Shown one piece after another: positions 43,234 to 54,746 of a stretch of 64,000 nucleotides of DNA. A program made the position numbers and the translations under genes. The stretch's first letter is position 1. Each line of letters begins with the position of its first letter. The notes beneath the pieces are model-generated. The model was not told the DNA's origin and searched no databases. It saw nothing but the letters and a program-made list of their open reading frames with translations. The DNA is from Sambucus nigra (taxonomy: Eukaryota > Streptophyta > Magnoliopsida > Dipsacales > Adoxaceae): assembly GCA_949130495.1 (NCBI GenBank), contig OX422216.1:104291967-104355966 (forward strand), read 5' to 3'.

Positions 43234-43422
43234 ATCAGGTTTTAGTGTCTTAGGATCTGTACAGGTTTTTTGCATTCTTCCATAAGCGTGCTTGATGTAG
43301 AGCCCTATTATTAGGATTGTTCTGTTCACTATGCCTACATTTTCTTCTGCGATGTGCACTCACTTGAATGACGTTTTGATACAGTCGCTTTCATCTTAGA
43401 CGTCACCGAGAAGAACTCGTCC

Positions 43423-44345
43423 ATGCAGGGCAACCCGAGGGCTGAGAACATGGAACCTCAAATGCCTCAAGGGACTGTGACTTTAGCTGAAGTTACCAAT
43501 ATGGTGACACAAGCAATAGATGCTGCCATTGCTGCGATGGCACATCATCCTGCAGTTTTGATAGCTCAAGACCACCCAAAGCCATCTGCGTGGGAAAGAG
43601 TACGAGAAGCCTTTAGGAAAGGACATCCTCCAGAGATTTCGGGGGGAGATGGTGCAATACTTGCAAGTCAGTGGAAGAAGGATGCAAAGGCACCTTCGAA
43701 TGGTTAAGTGCAGTGAGGTGCATAAACCAATGCTCGCCACCTTTAGGCTAACGGTTGCGATTCTCTAATGGTGGGAGTCAGTCACCACATCAGAGCAGAG
43801 AGATGCAACGCCCATAGCAAATTTTTGGGTACGCTTTGACTAAAAGTATTTTCTTTTCGCGATTCAGACGGAGATGAGGAGGAGATTATTAGATGTGATT
43901 CAAGGAGATCGAATGGTGGTTGAGAACGAAGAAGAATTTACTTGATTGGCGAATTTGTGCCCGATGAGATATATATGGAGGAGGAACGAATAGTGAAGTT
44001 CTTGGGAGGATGAGACTGTTGAATTCGGTAACATTTGTTAGGGAACCCAACATTTCTGACTTTTATCGATGTGATGAATATGGCATTATTAAACTGTCAG
44101 GAGTGTCGTCTCCATTTAAATGGGGTAAGAAATTTGGGGACCCTGTACATCAAGTAGGACTGGAGGAGACGTGCCAACGGAGCAAGATCATCGCCGTAAT
44201 GAGGTTATAGGCAGGGTCATCGAGGGCCGCAACAACATTTTGTCCCTCAGGATGGTCAGGAAGGATTTTTTGGGAGATGTCTCTTTTGTGGAGAATTAGA
44301 CCATAGGAAGAGGGATTGTCCTGCAAGGGATATAGGGCAAATTTT
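43423..44345 (+). pseudogene. Gypsy gag remnant with CCHC zinc knuckle
   Basis: The open part 43423-43707 (94 codons) includes FRKGHPPEISG, the usual entry to the Retrotrans_gag domain, and SQWKKDAKAPSNG. Further gag pieces follow in changing frames, such as EFVPDEIYMEEERIVKFL near 43950 in place of the usual FVPE...E..RI..F block. At 44278-44319 CLFCGELDHRKRDC is a perfect C-x2-C-x4-H-x4-C knuckle. Many stops and frameshifts. Gag would form the particle and package RNA. Protease, RT, RNase H and integrase are missing after it, so the element was moved by a relative or has lost pol by deletion. Confidence 0.78.
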
Positions 44346-45467
44346 TTAGGGAGTTTTGGATGTGCGACCCCTACAGCAATTCATAGGCCAGTTTGGGCAA
44401 GAGAACTCTGGACAGGGACCCATTGATGAAGCGAGGCAGTTGAAGTATGGAGGCAGTATGTGAATTATTTTCCTATGTGCTTAGGTTATGCTTTGCGCGG
44501 TATTGGGAGCTTCGCATGTAAGGTTTTAATGAGTGATTAACTGCTATAACCATATGGTGTATAGATTTTCCTTGGAGGAAGGAATGAGCAAGTGTGGCAC
44601 TTGGATGATATCTTTCAGGAGAATAAATTGTTTTGCAATGGGCGAGTAGAGAGTGGTGCTTTTTTATTTTCAGAAGTGTGAACCGTTAAAGTTTTTTGAG
44701 TAGTAACGGAAAGGCTATCACTTGATAGTTAGGCTAGAGGTGTGTGTTCATAGTGTTCCAGTTGTAGAAAGGTCTATCTTATGGAAATGCTTTGATGTGA
44801 TGTAAAGGATTTTATTACTGAGATTCAGGGTTTAACGGGTTTCTCGTTGAGCTAGAAATTTTAGCTCATGTTTGTGTTAATTTTGAGAACTAAGTGTTGG
44901 TAAGAGTATTGTGTTTATCGCCTTGTGTCTTGATCATAAGGAGTTTGATTTGTGTGTCGAAAGACATGAAACTATTTTGTATTATATTATTATATAGGCC
45001 TTCGGGCAATATCTATGGTTCGAAAATCTTTTACAAAACCTTAGTCCTGATTCAACTGATCTCAATTCCAGACAGAGCTACACAGTAGTAGTGTATTGGG
45101 AGGGTTCCTTGTTTGGATTTTGCTTGCGAGATCTCCCCCGCATGAAAGTAGCGAATGTCAGGAATTGATAAGAGTTCAATAATTGGAAATTTCAAAATTT
45201 TATATACTTAGTACGATTGTTGTAGATTAAATTTGTTGAGAGTTATATTACGATTGGAGGCAAGTGGAGCCGGGTTATGTTTATACGAGTTGAGCTCGGG
45301 TATAGGGTGTATACGTGCCCTGGTTAGCTAATTTGATTTTAAAGTTAAAGTAATTCGTCGTGAGAAGTGAGAGAGATAGGTATAGTGATCTTGGGGGTAG
45401 GAGATGTAAGAACTAGTTGAGGTTCGGAGTCCTAGGCTTAACTTAATTTCGAGGATGAAATTCTTGT
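44346..45467. other. Internal gypsy remnant without recognisable pol
   Basis: About 1.1 kb. One short stretch around 44480-44700 may be decayed protease/RT linker, but no motif is certain. At 45090-45160 a short piece (gtagtgtattgggagggttccttgtttggatttt...gcgagatctccc) repeats LTR sequence found near 42100 and 51010. Confidence 0.45.
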
Positions 45468-45478
45468 AAGGGGGTGAG
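45468..45478 (+). promoter_or_regulatory. Polypurine tract
   Basis: aagggggtgag, two bases before the 3' LTR; primer for plus-strand synthesis. Confidence 0.75.
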
Positions 45479-47333
45479 TCTGTAATACCCCATGATTTTT
45501 AGGACTGAGAATTTAATTTATTTGGGAGAAGTAAAATTTATTTAAATTGGAAAATTTAAAATTTGGCAATTGAGATCAAAATTTGAGGATGCTATAAAGT
45601 ATTTCGGATGACGATTCTGAGGGCGCAGTTGATTCCGGATGGGTCAAATAGTCAAAATCACTGTCCTTGGGTTTTATTCCGGTTCCTATATATTTTAAGT
45701 TAGTTTGACTCGAATTGGAGTAAACGAGTCATTTAAAGTATGTTTTATCATTTAAAGTCGGGTATCTTGGAGAATAAGGTTTATAAGGCCTACGTGAGAT
45801 AACAATCTCATTTGAGAGATTATAAAAGCTCTAGAGAGAGAGAGAGAAGAGTAAAGGAAGAAGAGAGAGGAGAAAAGCTTGGGGATTCCGGCCAATCCGC
45901 GACTTCGAGGAAGATTCAACCTCTACAACTTTGAGGTAAGTGATTAAACTTGCTAAATAATGATGCGTGTCATTTATGTCATGATTTGTAGATAAAAATT
46001 ATAGATTTGGGGTTAATATGTCAAAACCTAGATTTTGGGTATTAAACCTTGCGTTTGATGTTTACACATAGGTTTAAGGGTGTATAACTTTGATGGGATT
46101 AGATATAGGATGAGTTTTGATGTTGGAAACATGATTGGGTTAAAGATTAATGGTTGGAAGTTATTAAAATTAGGTTTTGGAAATTTAGGTATTGGAAAAA
46201 AGTGACCATTTCGTAGCCTGCTGAACAGGCCGAATCGATTCGGCCCCTTTCCAAATCGATTCGGAATGTTGCAGACTTAAAGGTCTGTGTGACAGAATCG
46301 ATTCGACCTAAGACAGACTTACAGGTCCTTTGGACATAATCGATTCGTATAAGGGGCGAATCGATTCGCCTTTGGGACCGAATCGATTCGGACCAGGCCG
46401 AATCAATTCGAAAATAGGGCTGTTTTGCGAGGTTTTTCTAGAGTGAGTTTTACTCCATTTCGATTGGGTTTATCGATTTGTAACATTCCTATATGATGAG
46501 AGAGATACGTTTTGGAGATTTATTGGGGGTTTCTCACATGATGTGATCGTGGGGACGTATCGAGCTATTTTGGGAACCTATATACATATGTATTGGAGCT
46601 TGTTGCATCGATGTAGTGAGGAATCTCATTCGGGATGGGAGTTCTATTTGGAGATTAGAAGTGAGTTAATATATGATGTAACGTTGAGGACTCTTCGAGG
46701 GAGTTGTGAAGGTATGACGTGGAATTATTATGCCGACTATTGTGTCGAATCCTTCCAGCGATATGATTTTATTTAGCTATGATTGGTGGACCAATGAGAG
46801 AGAGAGGTCGTATATCCTTAGTGACAATGAACTTAAGGGTTTAATCTTAAATGCAATAATGTTAAGGGTTCACATAATCAATAGAACCGTAATTTAAATT
46901 GAGAATGAATTTGGCATTGAGCGTGTGGTTTACCACTACTAGTTATGAGCGTACTAATATCCAGAATAGCCATAATATATCTATGTGCGATTAACGATAG
47001 GTATTCCAACGCGTGATGGGATCATAAAATGAATTAGAAATGATCTTATGAATTATCAACTAGAATAAGTTGTGTATATACTTATAGCCGAGATAATTAT
47101 CATATATCGGTGGGCGTACGGATATATACGTTCGATTTTAAGATAGTATCCTTAAGGTTGATTAAATTGGGAGACTATTCTCATCTTAGGTGTAATGGAT
47201 GAGTAAATTTCAAGTGAGGGATCGTATAATGAAATGAATTGGGAAAGCATGCTTTATAGCGTCGGTTAGTATAATGAGAGTTATGTATACCTATAGCCGA
47301 ATTCATTACATTTATACATAGGGATGAAAGATA

Positions 47334-47451
<118 letters not shown>

Positions 47452-47794
47452 ATATATGGAATGAATGTATATACCTTGTGTGATGGTTTGTATATATGAT
47501 GTGATCGCATATATATCTAGCATGAATGATATATATACTTATTGTGTGAGCGTACTCCTCCAGTGCTATCATGGGAAGTTATGCGATGTGGGTGAGGCCC
47601 ATGGCTTGAGAAGCAGGGAGCGTATAGTCCCCAGGTCATAGTCGTCCATTATGTATTGCGTGATTTTATTCTGGGTGAGAGGTCTTGGGTATGATTCGTT
47701 CTCACTTTCAGGTTTGGAACTATGACCGCTTCCCACACATTGTGTTTTGGTTTTATTACCAGGGCGGTATGATAATAGTCCGGTGGCTGATAAC

Positions 47795-50720
47795 TGTGAC
47801 ACCCCGACTAATTAAATACCGGGTAGCTACTCCTTTATTGAATCAATACAAAATGCCAAGTTGGTTCAGTTAATAGCATCACTGTCGAAAACATTTTTTT
47901 TTTATGATTACTAACCACCTAGTATTTAAAATGTGAGTTGTCAAATTTTAAATTAAATCTGATTAACATGCGATAAATGAAATGTAAAAGAATAACATCA
48001 CCATACACCATAAAGTCTCAATAAAGTAACCAACAAATAATAATAAGTCCGGAGGAAAACTCCTCACAACAATCCCACAAACTGAAATAAATAAAACAGT
48101 GTATCCTGAATTAATTACATGCCAAAAATCTGAATAACTGAATTATGAAATGTCTCTAATAGAAATGGGCGACATGCCCTACAAATGATGAAACTGAATA
48201 TGGAGTCAAGACTAGAAAATGAGGCGTCTAATATCAAGGCCCTATAACTTCCACAACAGCTACAGCTCATCACCTGAATGGAAATCCTATGCATGGTGTC
48301 CTTGTGGCTAGGCACCTAAAAAGGTTTTTACAAAAAGTAGATTTGAAAGCAAATTGGTCAGAGCCCGAATGTGGAGAATATTTTAAAAACAGCAAGTGCT
48401 TTAATAACATTAAAACAATGAATGCAAAATACATGTTAGGACGTGCTCTCACATGAAATACTCACCTCTCGACTAATCGTGCACTCCTAACGTACAGTAC
48501 CCATCTAAGTGGTAGTTATATCTAACTAAACCGACATAAGTTCTAACCCATCTACTCGATTCGAACTATAAGTCCCAACGTTATCAATTTAAATAGGCAG
48601 CTTTTCGTTAATTCTCAAACTCTCAATTATTAGCAACACAATTTACTGGAGATTATCCCCTTATTTATCTTCTCAAGGAGTTACTATAAATTATTCTCAT
48701 AATTAAACATGATAAGTCTGTTCATTTAACCGCATATCATTCACATCATAAATATACAATACAAGCACCCCTAGTCTAGGCTATGGTACACATACTCTGC
48801 TATCTCATCCCGGTACATCACGTACATAAAGATTACAAATTCCGAATCTCTCAGGAATTGTGAAAATAAGCACAACACACAAAAATGGAGGCGAACATAA
48901 TTCAACATATCCATGGGTCACGTACATACCTACGCTCCATAGTCAGCTGACTTATTAACTCACAAATAAGTCATTCTAGTATTATGTTCTTAAGGCACCA
49001 ATCTATATCCCCCCGTAGGCACACAAAGATTAGATGGTCCTAAACGAACGCAAACCTCCCGTGATAGCAAGTATGGTAGGTATTTCATACACATAAGTCA
49101 TATACTAAGCATTCACACATCTTAGATATCTCAATATTAATATAGGTATATTCTACATCCTTATACCATTATTCCAATTTTATACATTTTTAAGTCGTCC
49201 GATAATATATAATGTAGACTGTCGACACATCTCACGTCATAGTTTCTTGTACTTAAAACCTATCTCAAAGGGATTACTAAGTCTCCTATTATTCCCACAT
49301 ATAACATCATTATTCTTATGATCCTTACTTCTGCCCCAAACCTCATTTCATCAAATTATTCGAATTTACTCTTTTAACCCTAATATTATCTCACTCATCG
49401 AATTTTATTAGATTTCATAATAATTCCTCAAATTGAATTCTAACTCAGGTCCAAATTTTATAACCATACCTACTGGTCTTCCTTAAGTCTAAGAATATTC
49501 ATAAATCTCCATTAATAATTTTCTAAGGGTTAACATCATTAAAATTTAACTAGGGAAAATATTACTCATTCTGGGAAGGTCGATCGATCGACCTTGTATG
49601 TTCGATCGATCGATGGTGATCGATCGATCGACCTATGAATGTCGATCGATCGAGCGCACCAGTTATGCTACGGACTGCTTTGTTTTGCAGTCCAAGTTTT
49701 GCCCCAAAATTCCATTATAATGCATGAACTAACGTTATAATATCATCATAGAACCATCCTAAAACATTGTTAACGTTCTAAAACCAATAAATCATCAACC
49801 AAGGGCTTTATTTGGATCAAAACTTCATCAAGAACCCTAGTTTTCTATTTCTTTCAAGAACAATAATAATTCTCTTCTTAAATCCGTTTTTAGATCATCA
49901 AGGGTTATATTTTGGATTCATAATTCGTCCAGAATATGTCTACATGCAATTCCTAATATGGTTTATAGTTTTAATCCTCAAATTCATGGGTTTTTATCAA
50001 TCTCCCAAAACAATGCAATTTTCATAAATGTCTAAGCATGGAAGAAACATTCGCTTGAAATTAACGTAATTAAACCACTTGCCTTGGATTTTTCTCTGAA
50101 TTTGGTGTTGAATTGATGAAGGTTGCTCTCTCCTTTTCTCCCAAGGTTGAAGGTTGAAGATGGAGGTTGTGTTTCTCTTTTGGGAACTTCTCCTAACCTC
50201 TCCTAAAACTCCCGTTGCCCTTTAGTTGGTTAAGTGCTGGTAATGGCTTAGTGGGTCACTAAATATCCTAATATTTAACTCCCAAAATTCGTTGGTTAAT
50301 TATCCTAAAATTTCAAAATTACCAAAATACTCTTTTAAGTTGCCGGTATGGCCCAAAAATGCCCCGGGAGCCAAACTAAACCCCCGGCTAGTATTTTCTG
50401 ACTATTTCGACCCTTCCGAACTCGTTGGCGCACTCAAAATGACCATACGGTTGATAAAAATAAAATTCACTTTTTAATTTAAATAATTACCCTCCTGACG
50501 CGACTGTCACGCGCGTCCCAACAAAATTTCCCAAATTGCCGTATTTCAGTCTCGCGACAATTTTAATATTTTTAATATTCATATACTGCCATATATACAC
50601 ATTATAATCAAATACCAACTCACATCTCTTTAGTATTTTATCCGTATTAATTCTCAATTAATTCCCATTTAATATAATTAATCCCACAAATAAATATCCA
50701 TAAAAGTACGGGGTATTACA
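47795..50720 (-). mobile_element. Solo LTR of a second gypsy-type element (minus strand)
   Basis: Read on the minus strand it starts TGTAATACCCCGTAC and ends CGGGGTGTCACA, 2926 bp, with the 5-bp target duplication ATAAC at 47790-47794 and 50721-50725. The surrounding LTR resumes exactly (ggtggctgataac / tcgggataaagtgag). No primer site, gag or pol inside, so it arose by LTR-LTR recombination. Ends resemble those of the host element (TGTAATACCCC), so a related lineage. It has its own palindrome cluster at 49577-49655. Small open frames (e.g. 49812-50027) look like chance. Confidence 0.9.
49577..49655. repeat. Cluster of GATCGATC palindromes in solo LTR
   Basis: Four copies of TCGATCGATCGA-type palindromes within 80 bp, the first and last flanked by ggtcgat...cgacc-like extensions. 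Parallels the AATCGATT cluster of the other LTR but with a different core. Confidence 0.75.
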
Positions 50721-52117
50721 ATAACTCGGGATAAAGTGAGTAATTCCTGGAAGATGATAGCATTGTGAAGCATTTTTATATCCTATAAGTGATTGTTTTC
50801 TGGATATTTACTCGTACACTAAGTGTGTTATGTGTACGTTCTTGGTAGGATTGAATGATCGTGCTTTATAACTTGAATAAGGTTATATAGATCTTAAAGG
50901 TTCCGTGTGATGTCTTATTTGGAAAATTAGAGATAGTTACTCAGAATAGGTAGTTGATGTTATTTGTGTTGCGTACCGAGGGAATAATGGATCTCGACGA
51001 TTAACATTGTCAAGGAGTAGTGTATCGGGGGGAGGGGGGTCCTTGTTTGGATTTCGCCTTGCGAGACATCCCACGCACGAAACGTAGCGTAATGTTGGTA
51101 GTGGAAAGAAGTTTAGTCCTCGGCACTTGGGTTTATGTGTTATGGTGACACATTTCTTTACAAGTATATAAAGATGACATGCAAATGCTTGGGTACTAAT
51201 AACTTGTTAAAGTTAATAAGTAGAAATTGATGAATGCGAGTAAGATATATGTATGTAGATATATACATATTGATGTATAAGTTCGAGCGTAAACTTAGGG
51301 TACGATAAAATGAGAAGATTTTGGGTTATACTTGAGTTAGTGGGTTACGCGAGGTTAGTCTATGTGTAGATTAAGGTTGAGTTATCCCTAGAAGATGTTG
51401 GGTAGCTTGATTGAGGTTCATGTTCATACGTTTATGTGCGCGCTATAGTCGAGAGGTAAGTTTGAGTTCCAAGGGAGTGCGACTCCACTTTAATCATGAA
51501 ATTTTGCATTTATAATTATTATGCATTTTAATCCCTTGCTATAAATGTTTTCACACCTCGGGCTCTGACCCGTTTATATCTCTCTCTTTCTATATATATA
51601 TAGTAATATTATAGGTGTCCCGCCGCAAGGACGCCGATGATGCTTTTCTATCCTGTGTCTTAGGAGCCGTAGCAGATGCAGACTATTGTGGGATTTTGTT
51701 ATAGCCGCTTCCTACCATTTGTATATCTAGGTAGGATTGATTTTTATATATCGGGTTTAGATCCAATGTTTACATCGTAGCACTTTTATATTTTCTTTCT
51801 CCGGTTTGTTTTATTGTTTGTGACCTGACAACATATTCGGGTATATTTCTTTGTGTACTAGATTGGTTTTAATTTGAGTACTTTCTTTTATCGTGATACG
51901 TGTGTACACTTATCATGTTCAGTAGTTATTTTATTGTTGGCAAGAGGTTCATTGTATGTTTTTAAATTTTTGTTGGCATCCGCTTATTATTGTAGTGGGT
52001 AGTTAGCTATGTTTATTTTAGTATCGACAGTAGATGCTGAGAATGATTCAATTGAGATTCTTGATTTAATTTAGCATAGGGATGACCACCCGTTATTATT
52101 TTAAGCGGGGTGTCACA

Positions 52118-53625
52118 AGTTGAGGGGAAGGCTAAGGTGGCTCATTTAATTGTGAACTACTTCACCAACCTGCTTGGCAATGACCAGGTGTGTGAGAACC
52201 CCATTAAAATATTGCAAAATGTTATTACCAAGCAGGTGGATAGTGCTACTGCTTCTAGGCTCACTAGTCCCATTACTGAAGAGGAAATTAGAGGAACAGT
52301 ATTCTCTATTGGCTCAGACAAAGCTCCTGGACATGATAGGCTCAATGTTTTTTTCTTTAGGAAGAATTGGGATCTTATTGGCCATGATGTGGTCAAGGTC
52401 ATTTTATTTTTCTTTAATGAGGACCAATCTTTATGGAGATGGAACTGCATTACCCTTGCTCTTATTACTAAAGTTCAAAATCCCAATTCTTTGAAAGAAT
52501 TCAGACTAATATCTTGTTGTAATACTATCTATAAGTGTATTGCTAAGGTCATTGCAACTAGATTGAAGGCACTCTCCAACATCTTATCAGCAAGAAGCAG
52601 ACAACCTTTGTGGAAGGCATACCCATTACATATAACATTCTCCTCCTCCAAGAAATTATAAGGAATTACCATAGGGACTTATCTTCTCCTAGACGCACCT
52701 TTTATAATTGATATCCTCAAAGCTTATGATACAGTCAACTGGGATTTCTTGTTCACATTGCTCTAAATGTATGGTTTTCCTCACAAACTCATTGGGTGGA
52801 TCCTTGATTGTGTCACCACCACTAGGTTTTCAGTTTGTCTCAATGGTGAGTTACATGGTTTCTTTGAGGGTAAAAGTGGGCTTAAATAGGGGGACCCTTT
52901 ATCTCCATATTTTTTCCTCATTGTGATGGAAAAGCTTCGAGCATGCTTGACATTACTTGCCTTAACCCATATTTCAAATACTACCCTAGATGTAAGGAGA
53001 TCCAACTAAACCACCTGTGTTTTGCTGATGACCTCATTGTGTTTTGTGTGTGCGTGGGGGGGGATACTACTTCTTGCAATATTTTCAATGATACTCTGAA
53101 GAAGTTCGGTGAGATTTCTGGACTCAAGCCAAATATGACTATGAGTAGCCTTTATACTTCTGGAATTAGGAGTGAGGAGATTGAGCATTTGGTCAGCATG
53201 TTGGGCATCCCCCACTGTGATCCACCTTTCATTTACTTAGGGGTTCCTCTTATCACTACTAGGCTTAAGAAAGATGAATGTAAAAGGTTAATTGATAGAG
53301 TGATCAACAAATTCAAGTGTTGGACTAACAAACTTTTAAGTTATGCTTGGAGCCTGCAATTGGGCAATTCAATTATTTTCAGCATTCATGTGTACTACAT
53401 CTTGCCTAAAAGTGTGATTATTGAAGTGAAGCATATGTTGAAGGATTTTCTTTGGACTGGCATTGATCTCAAGCATACTGGGGCTAAGATGGCTTGGCAT
53501 GACCTGTGTTGCAGCAAGGATGTGAAGGATGTATTAACATTAAAAGCCTTGAGGCTTGGAATAAAGCTGCAATGATGAAGCATATTTGGAACTTATGCAG
53601 TAAAAAAGACAACCTATGGATTAAA
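52118..53625 (+). pseudogene. LINE D, right part: ORF2 reverse transcriptase fragment
   Basis: Continues LINE D after the gypsy insertion. EGKAKVAHLIVNYFTNLLGN, SDKAPGHD (52320), LALITKV, EFRLISCCN (52500), then broken KAYDTVNWDF (52725), GLK-stop-GDPLSPYF (52880), intact FADDLIVF at 53020-53045, followed by a small in-frame insertion (CVCVGG) and the thumb to WTGIDLKHTGAKMAW (53490) and [15 protein letters not shown] (53620). It stops abruptly at 53625, where Tat element C sequence starts. zf-RVT and 3' UTR are missing. Several stops and frameshifts. Confidence 0.82.
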
Positions 53626-53768
53626 GCCACATTCAGCTACAAAGAAACTGGGGAACCAATGTCCCTCAGCCAAACGAAAATAGTCAGAAGGCTCAGAAAG
53701 CTCTTCCAATATGACCCAGGAAGGAATAGAAAAATCAGAGCATCAAGCGACTCAACAAGGTAAACCAT
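53626..53768 (-). pseudogene. Tat C antisense ORF 1, first exon (5' end only)
   Basis: Minus strand from 53768: MVYLVESLDALIFLFLPGSY, matching MVYAIVSLDEF... of element B at 15437, and continuing with FVWLRDIGSP against FALSEGHWIP. Open for about 45 codons, then cut by the junction with LINE D. The start codon context (cATGgtttac) is the same in both copies, which supports it as the real start. Same unknown function as in B. Confidence 0.6.
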
Positions 53769-53933
53769 GATGACCAAAAGAAATAAAAGAGAAGGAAGAA
53801 GATCTTACAGGAAAAAGATGAATCAGGTGACAACGAACAATGGAAGAAACGAACGCACAAGACAAAGAAGAAGCGAAGAAGTTCTAAAGATGCAGATTTG
53901 AAAATGTAAAAGACGATCGAGTTTTCTGAAGTG

Positions 53934-53941
53934 TTTATATA
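53934..53941 (-). promoter_or_regulatory. TATA-like box of the antisense ORF, element C
   Basis: Minus strand GAAGTATATAAACAC, about 169 bp upstream of the antisense ATG at 53768; compare 15597-15604 in element B. Confidence 0.55.
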
Positions 53942-54191
53942 CTTCACCTCGAGAATGGAGAAAAGCTATGATTACCAAGATGGACGATTGCGAATCCGAC
54001 GGCTAAAAAGAAGAAAAAGGCACGAAACACGAAGCGGTTATTGAAATTCGAAACACTTTAAAAAGCCTGATACTATGTACTCATAAAAGGAGTTATGTAC
54101 AACGAACGATTGTCTAAAATTCATAAAGTTTAGGCGGCATAAATGTTCCATACTTTTCTTCAACATCAAACCACGAAACATTGGGGGCTTC

Positions 54192-54746
54192 TATTGATAC
54201 CAAATTTAACCTGCTGACGTGGACCAATTATGTGGAGACACGTGTCAATCTACATGGCACCCGAGAACATTTTTGACAACACCTTGACTCCGAGGAACTC
54301 AACCTCCCCGACCAACTCAGACACTCCGAGCAGCAAGTGTTCTCCGAGGAACTTTATTGTACCGAGCTACTTAGGCAGTCCAAGCAGCTTAGGCGGTCCG
54401 AGCTGCACCTCGTACAGAGCATTTATAACCGAATAATTAAGAGGACTGAATGCGCATTAAATGCTGATTATTATCATACAGATGTACACGCCGATTGGAC
54501 AACTATGTAATATTCTCTCGCATGTACAGCCTCAAGGCTATAAATACATTGTAACCTCCTCATTAGGAGGGGACTCGGAATTTCTTGAAAAACCCATTAT
54601 CGAGAATTCTGCAAACAGTCAGCAATAACACAAACAGTGGACGTAGGCCATTCTTTCAAGGTTGAACCACTTTAAAAATCCATTGTCTTATTTGTTTTTT
54701 ATCTGTGATTAAATAATTAGAGATAATCTAATTTTTTGCATTAACA
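54192..54746 (+). repeat. Tat element C, LTR
   Basis: 555 bp. Begins TATTGATACC (the usual TG is mutated to TA) after attgggggcttc and ends GCATTAACA. U3 has repeated CTCCGAG/GGTCCGAGC...CTTAGGC motifs. TATA box TATAAATA at 54539-54546 in the same context as element A. Much closer to the LTR of A than of B. Confidence 0.85.
54539..54546 (+). promoter_or_regulatory. LTR TATA box, element C
   Basis: TATAAATA in aaggctataaatacattgtaacctcctcat, as in element A. Confidence 0.65.

Larger units (their letters stand above)
53626..54746 (+). mobile_element. Tat retrotransposon fragment C (3' end with LTR)
   Basis: Holds the start of antisense ORF 1 (minus, 53768 down to 53626), its upstream region, the polypurine-like attgggggcttc and an LTR (54192-54746). 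It joins LINE D on the left and LINE E on the right without a visible matching duplication, so deletion or recombination shaped both junctions. Confidence 0.8.

Noticed and set aside
43423..43707. Independent small host gene
   Set aside because: FRKGHPPEISG and the following knuckle place it as gag of the surrounding LTR element.
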